Origin: Aerococcus loyolae
GTDB lineage: Bacteria; Bacillota; Bacilli; Lactobacillales; Aerococcaceae
Length of the DNA stretch: 64,000 nt
Direction of reading: 5' to 3'
NCBI RefSeq assembly: GCF_002871915.2
Contig: NZ_CP126958.1
Span: forward strand, 1,736,001-1,800,000
The notes beneath the pieces were generated by a model, which saw nothing but the letters and a program-made list of their open reading frames with translations, was not told the DNA's origin and did not search any database. The position numbers and the translations under genes are program-made. Below are positions 14,878 to 23,740 of this stretch, one piece after another (positions within the stretch are counted from its first letter, which is position 1; every line of letters starts with the position of its first letter).

Positions 14878-16596
14878 CTACTTCTCTTCTTCCCAGCGGT
14901 CGATAAAGTCATAGAGTTTACTTTCCCGTTGGTAGATGATTAATGACACCACCATCACTAAGCCCAAGAGGATAAAAGCTAAGGCCAGGAGAAGGGGAAG
15001 GTAGGTAGATAGGCGGGGCTGGCTGATAAGCAGGATTCCCATGACAAAAGTGACTAGGGAGAGCAAGATCCCGCTCAGGGGAATGTCCCAATGATCCGTA
15101 TGAATCCGATAAAATTGCCAGATCCGGATCAGACTCAAGCCAATCATCCACACGCCCACTTGAATAGGAAGGAAACGACCGCCCAGATAGATGCCTGCCC
15201 CTGATAACCCAAAGGCCAAAACGGCTGCTAATAAATAAGTTCCCCGCAAGCGTGATTGAGGCTGGGTCCAAAAGTAGCGCAAGTCCCAGAGTCCGGAAAT
15301 AAAGATGACTAACAGGAAAAAACCTGCCAGGAAGCTCAAATCATAGCTGGGCTTGACTAAAAGAACCAGCCCCGAAAAGATTAAAGCTCCCCCCACCAGG
15401 ACACTCACCCAGGGGTGGTCTTGGTGCCAGTGGCTGACTTGTTGGAGGACTTCATTTTTGATGGATTGGGGATAGTAAGTATCCTCACTGGTCCGTCTCC
15501 TACGCTTCAAGGCCCGCCCAATCAAAACTAAATCATTCAAGGTCGACATCAGAAAACGCTGGGTCGACCGGTCTAAAGACTTGCCTCCCCGGTACAAATT
15601 ACCGATGAAGCCCGAGAAATCCTGGTCAATATCCTTGAAACTATCGATACCGGTTTGACTCAAGAGTTCAAAAACGAGGAAGAAGAAGCGCTCAATATTT
15701 TCTTGACCCTGCCACTGCATCCAGACATTCATGGTGGCTTGGGCCAACTGGCTGGCCGGGGTCGTGCTTTGAACACGTTGAAAATGGTCCTCCTCCACCT
15801 GCCACATCTCCATCAAGTGTTGCATAAGAGAAATTCCCGAACTTTTCACCACCACTGGCTTAACCGCCGCATGGAGAATAATGCCCACTAAGGAGTCCTC
15901 CGGTACATATTCATGGATCCGCCCTTGCAGGCGATGGAAGTTTTCCTGCGCCAAGGTCTCTCGGTGGATACCTGGCGAATCAAAGGCGTAGACCGCCGTC
16001 AAGCGGTCCTGGTAGGATTTTTCTTGTTGGATAGCAGCGACAATAGCCAAATTGCCTCCCTTAGAATGACCAGAAACGATAAGTTTTTCTTCTGAGTCGA
16101 CTGAATAATCCAAAACTTGGCGGAGGTAATCTGTTGCTGCCTTTTGCGAAGGCATGGCTTTTTGATAGGCCAGTTTGAAGTTCTCCCGCCAGCCGACGAG
16201 GTGGTCATCTGTGCCCCGAAAGGCGATTATTTTAAAATGATCAGGCACTTCTACCACCAAGCCTGCAAATTGGAGGACAGCCTCCCGATTTAACTGGGAA
16301 ACAAAACCATAAAGACGAATGTCTTGGTAACGCTGACTATTAGCCATAGCTTCCAAGACTTGATAGCGCCCCGCCATGATCCACTCCCACAAGCCCTGAT
16401 AGGAATAGTCTTGATCCAATAAGGCCTGGTAGAGGGTAGCTAGATCAATATATTTTTCTCCGGATAGGTTATTAGTTAAGAGTCCCGCCAGGGGCAGGTT
16501 GCTTAACTCAGTTAGAGCCGCAATATCCACTTCATTGAGGGCCAAATCAGTAAAGCTTTGGTCCTGTTTAGCTTGTAAGTAATCAAGAATCCGCAT
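14878..16596 (-). CDS. DUF2974 (Mbeg1-like) alpha/beta hydrolase with a C-terminal membrane domain
   Basis: A 572-residue two-part protein. Residues 1-270 form an alpha/beta hydrolase of the DUF2974 type: FRGTDDHLVGW near 125-135, the nucleophile elbow SGHSKGGN near 175-182 and the AFDSPGI block. Residues about 390-560 contain some six hydrophobic helices and end with a charged tail (ESKLYDFIDRWEEEK). So a lipase- or esterase-like domain is tethered inside the cell by a membrane domain. The substrate is unknown. The frame opens five codons earlier, but the ribosome site GAGGAGGGAAAC lies inside that stretch, so ATG 16596 is preferred. Confidence 0.75.
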   Translation of the reverse strand: MRILDYLQAKQDQSFTDLALNEVDIAALTELSNLPLAGLLTNNLSGEKYIDLATLYQALLDQDYSYQGLWEWIMAGRYQVLEAMANSQRYQDIRLYGFVSQLNREAVLQFAGLVVEVPDHFKIIAFRGTDDHLVGWRENFKLAYQKAMPSQKAATDYLRQVLDYSVDSEEKLIVSGHSKGGNLAIVAAIQQEKSYQDRLTAVYAFDSPGIHRETLAQENFHRLQGRIHEYVPEDSLVGIILHAAVKPVVVKSSGISLMQHLMEMWQVEEDHFQRVQSTTPASQLAQATMNVWMQWQGQENIERFFFLVFELLSQTGIDSFKDIDQDFSGFIGNLYRGGKSLDRSTQRFLMSTLNDLVLIGRALKRRRRTSEDTYYPQSIKNEVLQQVSHWHQDHPWVSVLVGGALIFSGLVLLVKPSYDLSFLAGFFLLVIFISGLWDLRYFWTQPQSRLRGTYLLAAVLAFGLSGAGIYLGGRFLPIQVGVWMIGLSLIRIWQFYRIHTDHWDIPLSGILLSLVTFVMGILLISQPRLSTYLPLLLALAFILLGLVMVVSLIIYQRESKLYDFIDRWEEEK

Positions 16597-16673
16597 CGTT
16601 TCCCTCCTCATAGCCTTGACTTACCATTATTATAGAGAATCCTGGTCGGAAAGCAAAAAAGAAATATGGACAA

Positions 16674-16704
16674 TAAAAAACAACCCACTGTCTGAGTGGG
16701 TTGT
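16674..16704 (-). terminator. Terminator downstream of the RlmI-like gene
   Basis: Perfect 10-bp stem ACAACCCACT (16680-16689) / AGTGGGTTGT (16695-16704) with a five-base loop and six T on the minus strand. It lies about 160 bp past the methyltransferase stop. Confidence 0.75.
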
Positions 16705-16780
16705 AAAGGAAAAAAACAAAAATGAAAGGATGATGCAATCTCTCGATTGCTTCGCATCTATTGTAACACGAAGAATTGAG

Positions 16781-16812
16781 ATATGTAAGGGCTTACATAT
16801 ACTTTTTTTATT
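16781..16812 (+). terminator. Terminator-like hairpin on the plus strand without a recognised gene
   Basis: ATATGTAAG (16781-16789) / CTTACATAT (16792-16800) followed by ACTTTTTTTA. A second small hairpin GCAATC-TCTC-GATTGC lies upstream at 16736-16751. No coding gene ends here on plus, so it may close a short RNA, or the palindrome may be a protein site. Confidence 0.35.
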
Positions 16813-16864
16813 TTTTTGCCATAACTATTTAATTATTCATACCTTCCTAGCCTTGACCACTTTC

Positions 16865-18049
16865 TCACTGCTTTTGATAGATTCTAACTTTTAAATAATC
16901 GCTCTCAGGACTTTTGGGCGGTACGGGAAAATCTTCTGGTAAGTGAAAGCTCTCCACCAGTTCTAGCACTTCATTTCCAGCCTGGGCCCCCTTTAAGATA
17001 TCCGCTTGAAAAGTCTTAGGCGAATAGTTAGCGGCATTGGTCGAGCAGATGAGGTAGCCGCCGGGGCTGAGAATGGCCAGCGCATCCTGAACCAATTGGG
17101 GGTATTGTTCGGTCACCTTGAAGACCTGCTTACCATTCCGGGCGAAACTAGGCGGGTCCATCACGATCACATCATAAGTCAGGTCATGACGGTTGGCATA
17201 GGCAAAATAGTCAAAGGTATCCATAACATAAACCTTATGATTATCACCCAAGTCAATGCCATTGGCTTCAAACTGTTCAGCGGTCAATTCCCTGGTCCGG
17301 TTGGCCAGGTCCACTGAGGTCGTCGACAAGGCCCCTCCCATAGCTGCGGCCAAAGAAAAGGCCCCCGTATAGGAAAAAGTATTAAGGACCCGCTTTCCCA
17401 GGGCCAGACGCGACATTAAATAATCACGAACCCTTCTTTGGTCGAGGAAGATCCCGGTCATCCAGCCATCTGAAAGCCGGGTGACATAATTGATCCCGTT
17501 TTCTTTGATCAAGACCGGTTGATTAGTGGCTTGTCCCCAGAGTAATTCGTTTTTATGGGGAACTTGCTGGCTTTTGAAACGGTTTTTCCCTTCCATGGCT
17601 AGGGCTTCAGGGTAGACCGCTGCTAAGGCAGCAATGATGGCCGCTTTATTTTGGTAAATTCCTAAAGAATACCATTGCAAAAGCAGATAACCGGCATAGT
17701 AGTCCACCGTCAGGCCTCCTAAACCGTCCCCCTCGCCATTAAAAACCCGAAAGGCCGTGGTCAAGTCATCATAAAAGAGGGCCTGGCGTTTATCCTTAGC
17801 CCTTTGAAAGAGTTCTTGAAAAAAGTCTTGCCCCCAGCTCGTCTGGCGGTCATAACTATAGATCCAGCCGATCCCTTTATGCTGCCGGGCCAGGTAGGCC
17901 AAGGCTAGAAAGTCGCCTTGATGGTCTTTGATTTGGACCAAGTCGCCCTCTTCAAAGTGAACCGGCTGAATAAAATCATCTTCTTTCAATAATAAGCGTC
18001 CCGCGCGTGCTGCTTGGCTGGCGCGTTTTCTAAGAGTGAGTGTTCGCAT
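16865..18049 (-). CDS. RlmI/RlmK-type class I SAM-dependent rRNA (cytosine-C5) methyltransferase
   Basis: A 394-residue protein with an N-terminal PUA-like domain (GRLLLKEDDFIQPVHFEEGD, near residues 17-80), a middle EEHUD-like domain and a Rossmann methyltransferase. The SAM motif is VLNTFSYTGAFSLAAAMGG near 225, and VIVMDPPSFARNGKQVF carries the DPP motif of nucleic-acid methylases. E. coli RlmI makes m5C1962 in 23S rRNA; the exact target here is inferred. It lies 3 bp from the VanZ-like gene, so the two are cotranscribed. Confidence 0.82.
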   Translation of the reverse strand: MRTLTLRKRASQAARAGRLLLKEDDFIQPVHFEEGDLVQIKDHQGDFLALAYLARQHKGIGWIYSYDRQTSWGQDFFQELFQRAKDKRQALFYDDLTTAFRVFNGEGDGLGGLTVDYYAGYLLLQWYSLGIYQNKAAIIAALAAVYPEALAMEGKNRFKSQQVPHKNELLWGQATNQPVLIKENGINYVTRLSDGWMTGIFLDQRRVRDYLMSRLALGKRVLNTFSYTGAFSLAAAMGGALSTTSVDLANRTRELTAEQFEANGIDLGDNHKVYVMDTFDYFAYANRHDLTYDVIVMDPPSFARNGKQVFKVTEQYPQLVQDALAILSPGGYLICSTNAANYSPKTFQADILKGAQAGNEVLELVESFHLPEDFPVPPKSPESDYLKVRIYQKQ

Positions 18050-18052
18050 ACT

Positions 18053-18703
18053 TTACCTGCTTTCATGTTTCATTAGGAAGAACTGTTTACAGTCATAGGC
18101 AAAATGGCCAATCACCACGCCCATACTATTAAAAATCACGTCATCAATATGCCCAAGGCCTGTCCCTAAAAAGAGTTGGCCACATTCAATCATAAAGGAA
18201 AAACTCATCCCCAATAGGAGGACGCGGAAGAAACGCTTCTTGCCACGGTAGAAATAAGCCAGCAACCAACCAAAGGGAATAAACCAAAGGACATTGCCAA
18301 AAAAGTTATACCAATAAGAAAAACTCGAATCCCCATAGGCCAGTTTGATGGTATCTACCAAGGGCAGCCAATGAAAGTCCCTCAAGCTAAGGCCAGGAAC
18401 CAGGGACAAGTGCCACCATTGCCAGTCGTAGCGCAAGACCGTGAGGTGGAGGAGGAGAACCAAGTAAATAAAAAGCGCTAAAACATGGCCATACTTGGAC
18501 CAATCCAAGCGCCACTGGGGTTGGCGATGCTTTTTGAAATAGCTAAAGAGCGCAGACAGGCCAATAAAGACTAAAGTATAAAGAATGGTTTTATCCAGGG
18601 AAAAAATTAAGAGGCGGATCAGGGGAAAATGGTTCACCCGGTCCGCCAGTAAGTCAGCGAGTAACTGATAAAGTGGGCCGAGAAAAATCATAAGGCATGC
18701 CAC
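18053..18703 (-). CDS. VanZ-family membrane protein
   Basis: A 216-residue integral membrane protein with about five to six helices. The family core is visible as DTIKLAYGDSSF, NFFGNVLWFIPFGWLLAYF and the late LFLGTGLGHIDDVIFNSMGV block. VanZ proteins can give low-level teicoplanin resistance in VanA operons, but most chromosomal members have unknown roles at the envelope. Nothing here points to a glycopeptide cluster. GTAGGAAGTGGC precedes the ATG. Together with the RlmI-like gene 3 bp downstream it forms a short operon. Confidence 0.8.
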   Translation of the reverse strand: MACLMIFLGPLYQLLADLLADRVNHFPLIRLLIFSLDKTILYTLVFIGLSALFSYFKKHRQPQWRLDWSKYGHVLALFIYLVLLLHLTVLRYDWQWWHLSLVPGLSLRDFHWLPLVDTIKLAYGDSSFSYWYNFFGNVLWFIPFGWLLAYFYRGKKRFFRVLLLGMSFSFMIECGQLFLGTGLGHIDDVIFNSMGVVIGHFAYDCKQFFLMKHESR

Positions 18704-18927
18704 TTCCTACTTGCCCGGTCATTGTCTTCAACCCCTGCTCTACTGTCGGGATCAAGAAGCAAGCGTCTACTCATCAGTACTAGCACTTGGATCCTATCTG
18801 GATAGGAATAGGTACACATGGAGAAGGTCTCCTTTTTGTTAAATTTTATCGTTTCCTAGCAAACTGATCCTAGATAGGGTCGTACTGCTAGCTGGGATTA
18901 TCCTGGTCAGGGGCGTGTTTTTGGCTT

Positions 18928-20400
18928 TCAATCCTCACTATTTTCCGAGTCAGCAGCTGCTTCATCAGCCTGGACTTGGCTTTCTGGAGGGAAGCGCAGG
19001 GTAAACTGGGTCCCCTTACCGACTTCACTAGTTACTCGGATATCTGCTTGGTGGACCTTCATCAGTTGCTTAACAATCGATAGTCCCAGCCCAGATTCGC
19101 CGTAAGCCGAGGCCTTGCGTGATTGGTCCACCTTATAGAAACGTTCCCAAATATTAGCCAAGTCACTTTCAGACATGCCAATCCCCGTATCTCGGACACG
19201 GATCGTGGTCCACTGGTCTTCGCCTAAGTCAGCGTCGATCGTGATGGTCCCGGATTCGGTAAATTGAATAGCGTTGTGGACCAAGTTAAAAATAATTTGC
19301 CGGAAGCGGTCCATATCCGCATAGACCGTCAGCTGGTCGGGACAGTGCAAGACGATCCGGTCGTCTTTTTTGGCGGTGAGTTCCTTGGCCTGGATGACAA
19401 TTTCTCCTAAGACTTTCTTAACGGAAAAAGTCACCCGGTTGAGGACAATCTCATGGGCCCGAATTTTCTCATAGTCTAAGTTATCGTTGACTAAGCGGAT
19501 TAAACGCTGGGTTTCCTTATGCAAGAGCTCCAAGCTGCGCTCTTCCTTGTCCTTGGGGAAGACATGGTAGCGCAAGCCTTCCAAGAGTCCGTTCATGGTT
19601 GTCAGGGGCGTCCGTAATTCGTGGGCAATATCCATAATCAATTGGTGGCGCATCTGCTCTTGGCGACTAATTTCCACTTCGGATTCAGCCAAAGATGCCG
19701 TCATATCGTTAAAGTCATCCGCCAAGTCATCTAATTCATCACGGTGGGCGGAGGGAATTTGCAGGTAATGGCCCTGGGTAACGGCCCGGGTGGCCTGGCG
19801 CAAACGGTTGATCCGCTGGGTTTGGTAGCGGGCCATCATAATGGCTAAGATCACCGCTGCCACTACTGAGATCGCCACGCCCTGGAAGATATTCATCTTT
19901 AATTTATTGATGGTTTGACGAATCCCACCAGCCGCCTGGCCAATCACCAAGTAGCCCGAATAGGCGCCCGTTTCTCCGTCTTCTAAGGGAACTGCAATGG
20001 CATAGGCATCAGGACTATCTCCGGTAAATCCCAAGTCGTAGTCAAATAAGCCCAAGCGGCCTTTTTCTTTCATCAAGGCAATGTCCTTTGGGGGCAAACC
20101 CTGATTAGCATAGTCGCCATTATCCTTATCCGTTAAGGACTGGGGATAGATACGCTGGTTATCCGCGTTATACCAGAATATTTTAATTTGAAAGGAATCC
20201 TCAAACCAATTTTGGGCTTCCTCCAGCATCTCCCGGGAGACCTGCCGGCCCTGTATCTCAGAATAGACGGTCTCTAAATCATCAAATACCTGTTGGTAGA
20301 TCTGACTCTCCGTATAACGAAAAAAAGTAAAGGAAAGCCCGCAGACCGTCACCAAAACCAAAATCGCAAAGGAAGCTAATTGTTGGTATAAATAACGCAA
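18928..20400 (-). CDS. Sensor histidine kinase, EnvZ/OmpR class
   Basis: A 490-residue membrane kinase. TM1 is near residues 7-27, an extracellular sensor domain spans 28-170, and TM2 is near 171-191. A HAMP linker (192-245) is followed by HisKA with DIAHELRTPL (phospho-acceptor His260). The ATPase domain has NLVHNAIQFTESG (N box), VRDTGIGMSESD (G1) and GESGLGLSIVKQL (G2). The sensor shows no known ligand motif, so the signal is unknown. It starts 2 bp after the stop of the response-regulator gene, a standard pair. The C-terminal tail is acidic. Confidence 0.92.
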   Translation of the reverse strand: MRYLYQQLASFAILVLVTVCGLSFTFFRYTESQIYQQVFDDLETVYSEIQGRQVSREMLEEAQNWFEDSFQIKIFWYNADNQRIYPQSLTDKDNGDYANQGLPPKDIALMKEKGRLGLFDYDLGFTGDSPDAYAIAVPLEDGETGAYSGYLVIGQAAGGIRQTINKLKMNIFQGVAISVVAAVILAIMMARYQTQRINRLRQATRAVTQGHYLQIPSAHRDELDDLADDFNDMTASLAESEVEISRQEQMRHQLIMDIAHELRTPLTTMNGLLEGLRYHVFPKDKEERSLELLHKETQRLIRLVNDNLDYEKIRAHEIVLNRVTFSVKKVLGEIVIQAKELTAKKDDRIVLHCPDQLTVYADMDRFRQIIFNLVHNAIQFTESGTITIDADLGEDQWTTIRVRDTGIGMSESDLANIWERFYKVDQSRKASAYGESGLGLSIVKQLMKVHQADIRVTSEVGKGTQFTLRFPPESQVQADEAAADSENSED

Positions 20401-20402
20401 GC

Positions 20403-21119
20403 TTATTTCTCCCCACTTTCATCGTACTTGTAGCCCACGCCCCAGACGGTGCGGATGACTTGGGGGCCATTCTTTTCCATCTTTTGACGGAGCTTTTTGA
20501 TATGGGCATCCACTGTGCGTTCATCCCCGTAAAAAGGGTCTTCCCACAAACTCGTCAAGAGATGGTCGCGGGTAAAGACCTGCTTGGGGTGAGAAGCCAA
20601 AAGGGCTAAAATATCAAATTCCTTGGGGGTAAGGTTAGTGATAGGCTCACCGTGGAAGGAAGCCTCCCGGGTGTTGGTATCAATCGTTAAATACTTGGTC
20701 TTAATCAGACGCTTCTCTTCTTGTTCTGGGCTCTCCCGCTTGTCATTGGCATCCCGCCGCCTTAAGAGAGCGTGCATCTTAGCTACCAGGGTCAAGGGGC
20801 TGAAGGGTTTGGTAATATAGTCATCCGCCCCAATCCCCAACCCCAACACTTGGTCACTCTCACTATCGCGTGCCGTCAGCATGATAATAATGACCTCTTG
20901 GTTGGTCTTGCGGATATCTTGGCAAATACTAATGCCATCTTTAGAAGGCAGGTTGAGGTCTAAAATCACAATATCAATCTCATCTTCATGGGCCTTGTAA
21001 TAGTCGTAACCTTCCTGCCCATCATAGGAAAAGTGACTCTCCCAGCCCTCTTCTTGGTCAAGGAACATGGACAGCATTTCTGCCACACTGGTATTATCTT
21101 CAATCATCAAAATTTTCAC
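20403..21119 (-). CDS. OmpR/PhoB-family response regulator
   Basis: A 238-residue two-domain regulator. The receiver has acidic pocket IEDN at residues 6-9, phospho-acceptor Asp54 in VILDLNLPSKDG, LTARD and the conserved Lys in ITKPFSP. The C-terminal winged helix carries LTPKEFDILALLASHPKQVF and RTVDAHIKKLRQKM, and ends with VWGVGYKYDE. The two domains are joined by a longer than usual charged linker (DANDKRESPEQEEKR). Cotranscribed with the kinase downstream. The divergent ssb gene begins about 200 bp upstream. Regulon unknown. Confidence 0.93.
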   Translation of the reverse strand: MKILMIEDNTSVAEMLSMFLDQEEGWESHFSYDGQEGYDYYKAHEDEIDIVILDLNLPSKDGISICQDIRKTNQEVIIIMLTARDSESDQVLGLGIGADDYITKPFSPLTLVAKMHALLRRRDANDKRESPEQEEKRLIKTKYLTIDTNTREASFHGEPITNLTPKEFDILALLASHPKQVFTRDHLLTSLWEDPFYGDERTVDAHIKKLRQKMEKNGPQVIRTVWGVGYKYDESGEK

Positions 21120-21317
21120 GCCATGGTCCTCCTTTTTACTGCTTCGTTCTGAAGACTTTTTTCTTATCCTAGGCGATGGTTCATTGGCATAGGGTATTCC
21201 CTTCCTATTATAAGCAAATTTATGAAAAAATTGTCAAAGAATGTGAAAGATAAATAATTCTTAAAGGACAAAATTTGTTTCGCTTTGCGGCTTAATAGAA
21301 GGAGAGGAGGTGAAGAG

Positions 21318-21674
21318 ATGAACCAAGTCCAACTAATTGGCCGCTTAGCCCGGGACATTGAACTCAACCAAACCGAAAATAAACACCAGGTCCTAAACAA
21401 TGCCTTGGCTGTCAACCGTTTTGTGGCAGGAGAAAAGCAGACCGATTTTATTCCGATTACCGCCTGGAATGCAACCGCCCAACTCATCGATAAATACCTC
21501 GATAAGGGCGATGAAATGGGTATCGTTGGTAACTTACACATGAACCACTATACCAATAAAGACCAAATAGAAGTTTACCAATTGGAAGTTATCGTCCGCG
21601 AAGTCTTCTTCTTACGTAAGAAACAAGGCGATCAAGCCGTCCAAGATATTAACATTGAAGTCACTAAGCTATAA
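21318..21674 (+). CDS. ssb: Single-stranded DNA-binding protein, short form
   Basis: An OB-fold SSB of 118 residues from ATG 21318, starting MNQVQLIGRLARDIEL. The typical FIPITAWNATAQLI, YLDKGDEMGIVGNLHMN and YQLEVIVREVFFL strands follow. AGGAGG (21305-21310) lies 7 nt ahead of this ATG; the open frame extends 11 codons upstream without support. It ends EVTKL and lacks the acidic DDDLPF-like tip through which the main SSB recruits partners. This suggests a secondary, SsbB-like paralogue (often linked to competence), but that is inference. It is monocistronic with its own terminator. Confidence 0.88.
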   Translation: MNQVQLIGRLARDIELNQTENKHQVLNNALAVNRFVAGEKQTDFIPITAWNATAQLIDKYLDKGDEMGIVGNLHMNHYTNKDQIEVYQLEVIVREVFFLRKKQGDQAVQDINIEVTKL

Positions 21675-21693
21675 CCATTATCAAACAAAGAAT

Positions 21694-21735
21694 AACAGCC
21701 AGCTGAATCTTAACTAAGTCAGCTGGCTGTTTACT
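21694..21735. terminator. Terminator between ssb and whiA (convergent)
   Basis: Perfect 13-bp stem AACAGCCAGCTGA (21694-21706) / TCAGCTGGCTGTT (21719-21731). It can serve both the plus-strand ssb and the minus-strand whiA operon; T tracts are short on both sides. Confidence 0.7.
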
Positions 21736-21756
21736 TTAAGTCGTCATGGAAATCAA

Positions 21757-21787
21757 GCGATCTTACTCCTTAATGCGCTTGTCACAT
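21757..21787 (-). repeat. Fragment of the dispersed repeat at the whiA stop codon
   Basis: Plus-strand GCGATCTTACTCCTTAATGC and the following GCTTGTCACA match 11952-11982 with few changes. On the coding strand it starts directly after the whiA stop codon (TGATGTGACAAGCGC). Confidence 0.55.
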
Positions 21788-22710
21788 CATATGTTTTCCG
21801 CGTATTGGTTGAGTCTTCTTAGGCGGTGGTTGATACCGGACTTGGAGACGGGACCGGAGGGGAGAAGTTCGCCGAGTTCCTTAATAGTCGCCGAGGGATT
21901 ATCTAGGCGGGCTTGGGCGACTTCTTGGAGTTTTTCCGGCAATTTATCCAGGCCAATGGTGTTTTGAATGTGCTGGATGCTTGCGATCTGCTTGGCAGCC
22001 GCATCGATGGTTTTATTCATATTGGCGTTCTCACAGTTCACCATGCGGTTGACCGAATTGCGCATATCGCGGGTAACCCGGACATTTTCAAAGCGCAAGA
22101 TGGCACTGCTTGCCCCAAGTAAGGCTAAGAAGTCAGAAATTTTCTCAGCTTCTTTGAGATAGGTGATGACCCCCTTACGCCGGTTAGTAGTCCGAGCATT
22201 CATATGATAGAGATTCATTAAATCAGCCAGTTGCAAGGCATGGCTTTCATGACTGGAATAGATCTCCAAATGATAGGAAGATGTTTCCGGATTATTCACT
22301 GATCCCCCAGCGAGAAAAGCCCCCCTTAAATAGGCCCTGCGAGTGGAGTCATTCATAATGATAGCACTGGGGACAGTCTCCAAGATACTGGAGTCTCCTA
22401 AGATCCCCAATTGATCTAAGAGCAGGTCAACGGCTTGTTTGACCCGGACGATATACACATTATTTTTCTTTAACTTCATCTTCTTACGGACCAAGATTTC
22501 CCCATGGACCTGGAAGTAAGTTTTTAAGAGGGTATAAATTCTTTGAGTAATAGCAGCATTTTCCGTTTGAATGTTCAGTGAGAGTTCGCCTTCAACGATC
22601 TGCAAAGCACCGTTCATACGAATAATGGCGGATAGTTCTGCACGCGCTTCCTCTTGGTCAAGCTGTAACTGGGTCAGTTCTTTCTTGACACTAGCAGCAA
22701 AAGAAACCAC
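21787..22710 (-). CDS. whiA: DNA-binding protein WhiA
   Basis: A 307-residue protein of the WhiA family: an N-terminal LAGLIDADG-type fold (AELSAIIRMNGALQI, RAYLRGAFLAGGSVNNPE, HLEIYSS) and a C-terminal helix-turn-helix (RLDNPSATIKELGELLPSGPVSKSGINHRLRRL). In Bacillus WhiA affects cell division and chromosome segregation; in Streptomyces it is a sporulation regulator. It is last in the conserved rapZ-yvcK-whiA operon, 28 bp after yvcK. Confidence 0.95.
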   Translation of the reverse strand: MVSFAASVKKELTQLQLDQEEARAELSAIIRMNGALQIVEGELSLNIQTENAAITQRIYTLLKTYFQVHGEILVRKKMKLKKNNVYIVRVKQAVDLLLDQLGILGDSSILETVPSAIIMNDSTRRAYLRGAFLAGGSVNNPETSSYHLEIYSSHESHALQLADLMNLYHMNARTTNRRKGVITYLKEAEKISDFLALLGASSAILRFENVRVTRDMRNSVNRMVNCENANMNKTIDAAAKQIASIQHIQNTIGLDKLPEKLQEVAQARLDNPSATIKELGELLPSGPVSKSGINHRLRRLNQYAENI

Positions 22711-22738
22711 ATGATCGCCTACTTTCTCTTCTTAATAA

Positions 22739-23740
22739 TTAGTGATGATGGTCGCGGTAAACCTGGATCAGGGCTTGGACCAGCTTATCCTTATCGTGAT
22801 AGACCCCTGAAGCCTTAAGGTTCAAGAAATCCCAACCGATAATTTCAGCCCCCTGGTCTTTCAAGCCTTGCCGGTCGTGGCTGACTTGGACCAGATAATC
22901 GAGGACCTCATTGTTTTCAATGTATTCATAAGGGACAGTCGTCCGGTTCAATAGACAGGCATCGACATAATGGCCTCCTAAATGATCGTTAACCACCCGT
23001 AAATGGTCAGCATCGGAGAAGCCTTCTGTCTCCCCCAGCTGGGTCATAATATTACAGATATAAACTACCGTGGCCGAGGTCTCTTGGAGGGCCTGACGGA
23101 TTTCTGGAATAACAATATTGGGTAAAATCGATGTATAAAGGGAACCAGGTCCTAAAACTACCATATCTGCCCCCATAATGGCTTCCACCACGCCCCGCCC
23201 TGCTTTCACGCTTTGGTCTTTAGCTTCTTGGTTAGCCAGGCGGACAGCGATGGACTGGATGGGACGTTTTTCCTCAACAATGGTGGTCTCCCCTTCAATC
23301 ATATCGCCCTCTTGGTAGTGGGCTTGTAAGATGAGCGGTTCTTCACAGGCAGGTAGGACCCTCCCCTTGACCGCCATAGTCACTGATAATAATTTCAAGG
23401 CAGAATAAATACTCCCCCGCATTTCCGTCAGGGCCGCAATGATCAGGTTGCCGATAGCATGCCCTGAGAATTCCTGGTCTTCAGGGGCAAAGCGGTATTG
23501 GAAGACATCCTTATAGAGGCTATTGGTATCCGACAAGGCGACCAGGCAGTTGCGCAGGTCCCCCGGTGGGATGGTGTTCAAGGCCGACCGCAATTTGCCC
23601 GAAGAGCCGCCGTCATCGGCCACTGTCACCACGGCAGTCAAATCGCAGTTGGCGCTCTTCAAACCGGACAAGAGAATGGGTAGTCCGGTTCCTCCGCCGA
23701 TGACAGTAATTTTAGGATAATAGTTCCTTGACTCACTCAT
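22739..23740 (-). CDS. yvcK: Gluconeogenesis factor YvcK (CofD-like)
   Basis: A 333-residue cytoplasmic protein. The N-terminus VIGGGTGLPILLSGLK and VVTVADDGGSSGKLR are the nucleotide-sugar-binding signatures of the YvcK/CofD group. Later come HAIGNLIIAAL, VVLGPGSLYTSILPNIVI and NIMTQLGETEGF. In B. subtilis YvcK binds UDP-sugars and is needed for growth on gluconeogenic substrates and for PBP1 placement. Its start overlaps the rapZ stop by 4 bp, so the two are translationally coupled. Confidence 0.95.
   Translation of the reverse strand: MSESRNYYPKITVIGGGTGLPILLSGLKSANCDLTAVVTVADDGGSSGKLRSALNTIPPGDLRNCLVALSDTNSLYKDVFQYRFAPEDQEFSGHAIGNLIIAALTEMRGSIYSALKLLSVTMAVKGRVLPACEEPLILQAHYQEGDMIEGETTIVEEKRPIQSIAVRLANQEAKDQSVKAGRGVVEAIMGADMVVLGPGSLYTSILPNIVIPEIRQALQETSATVVYICNIMTQLGETEGFSDADHLRVVNDHLGGHYVDACLLNRTTVPYEYIENNEVLDYLVQVSHDRQGLKDQGAEIIGWDFLNLKASGVYHDKDKLVQALIQVYRDHHH

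Noticed and set aside
18053-18703. VanZ-like gene as evidence of glycopeptide resistance
   Set aside because: No other van genes are present; VanZ-family membrane proteins are common chromosomal genes of unknown role.
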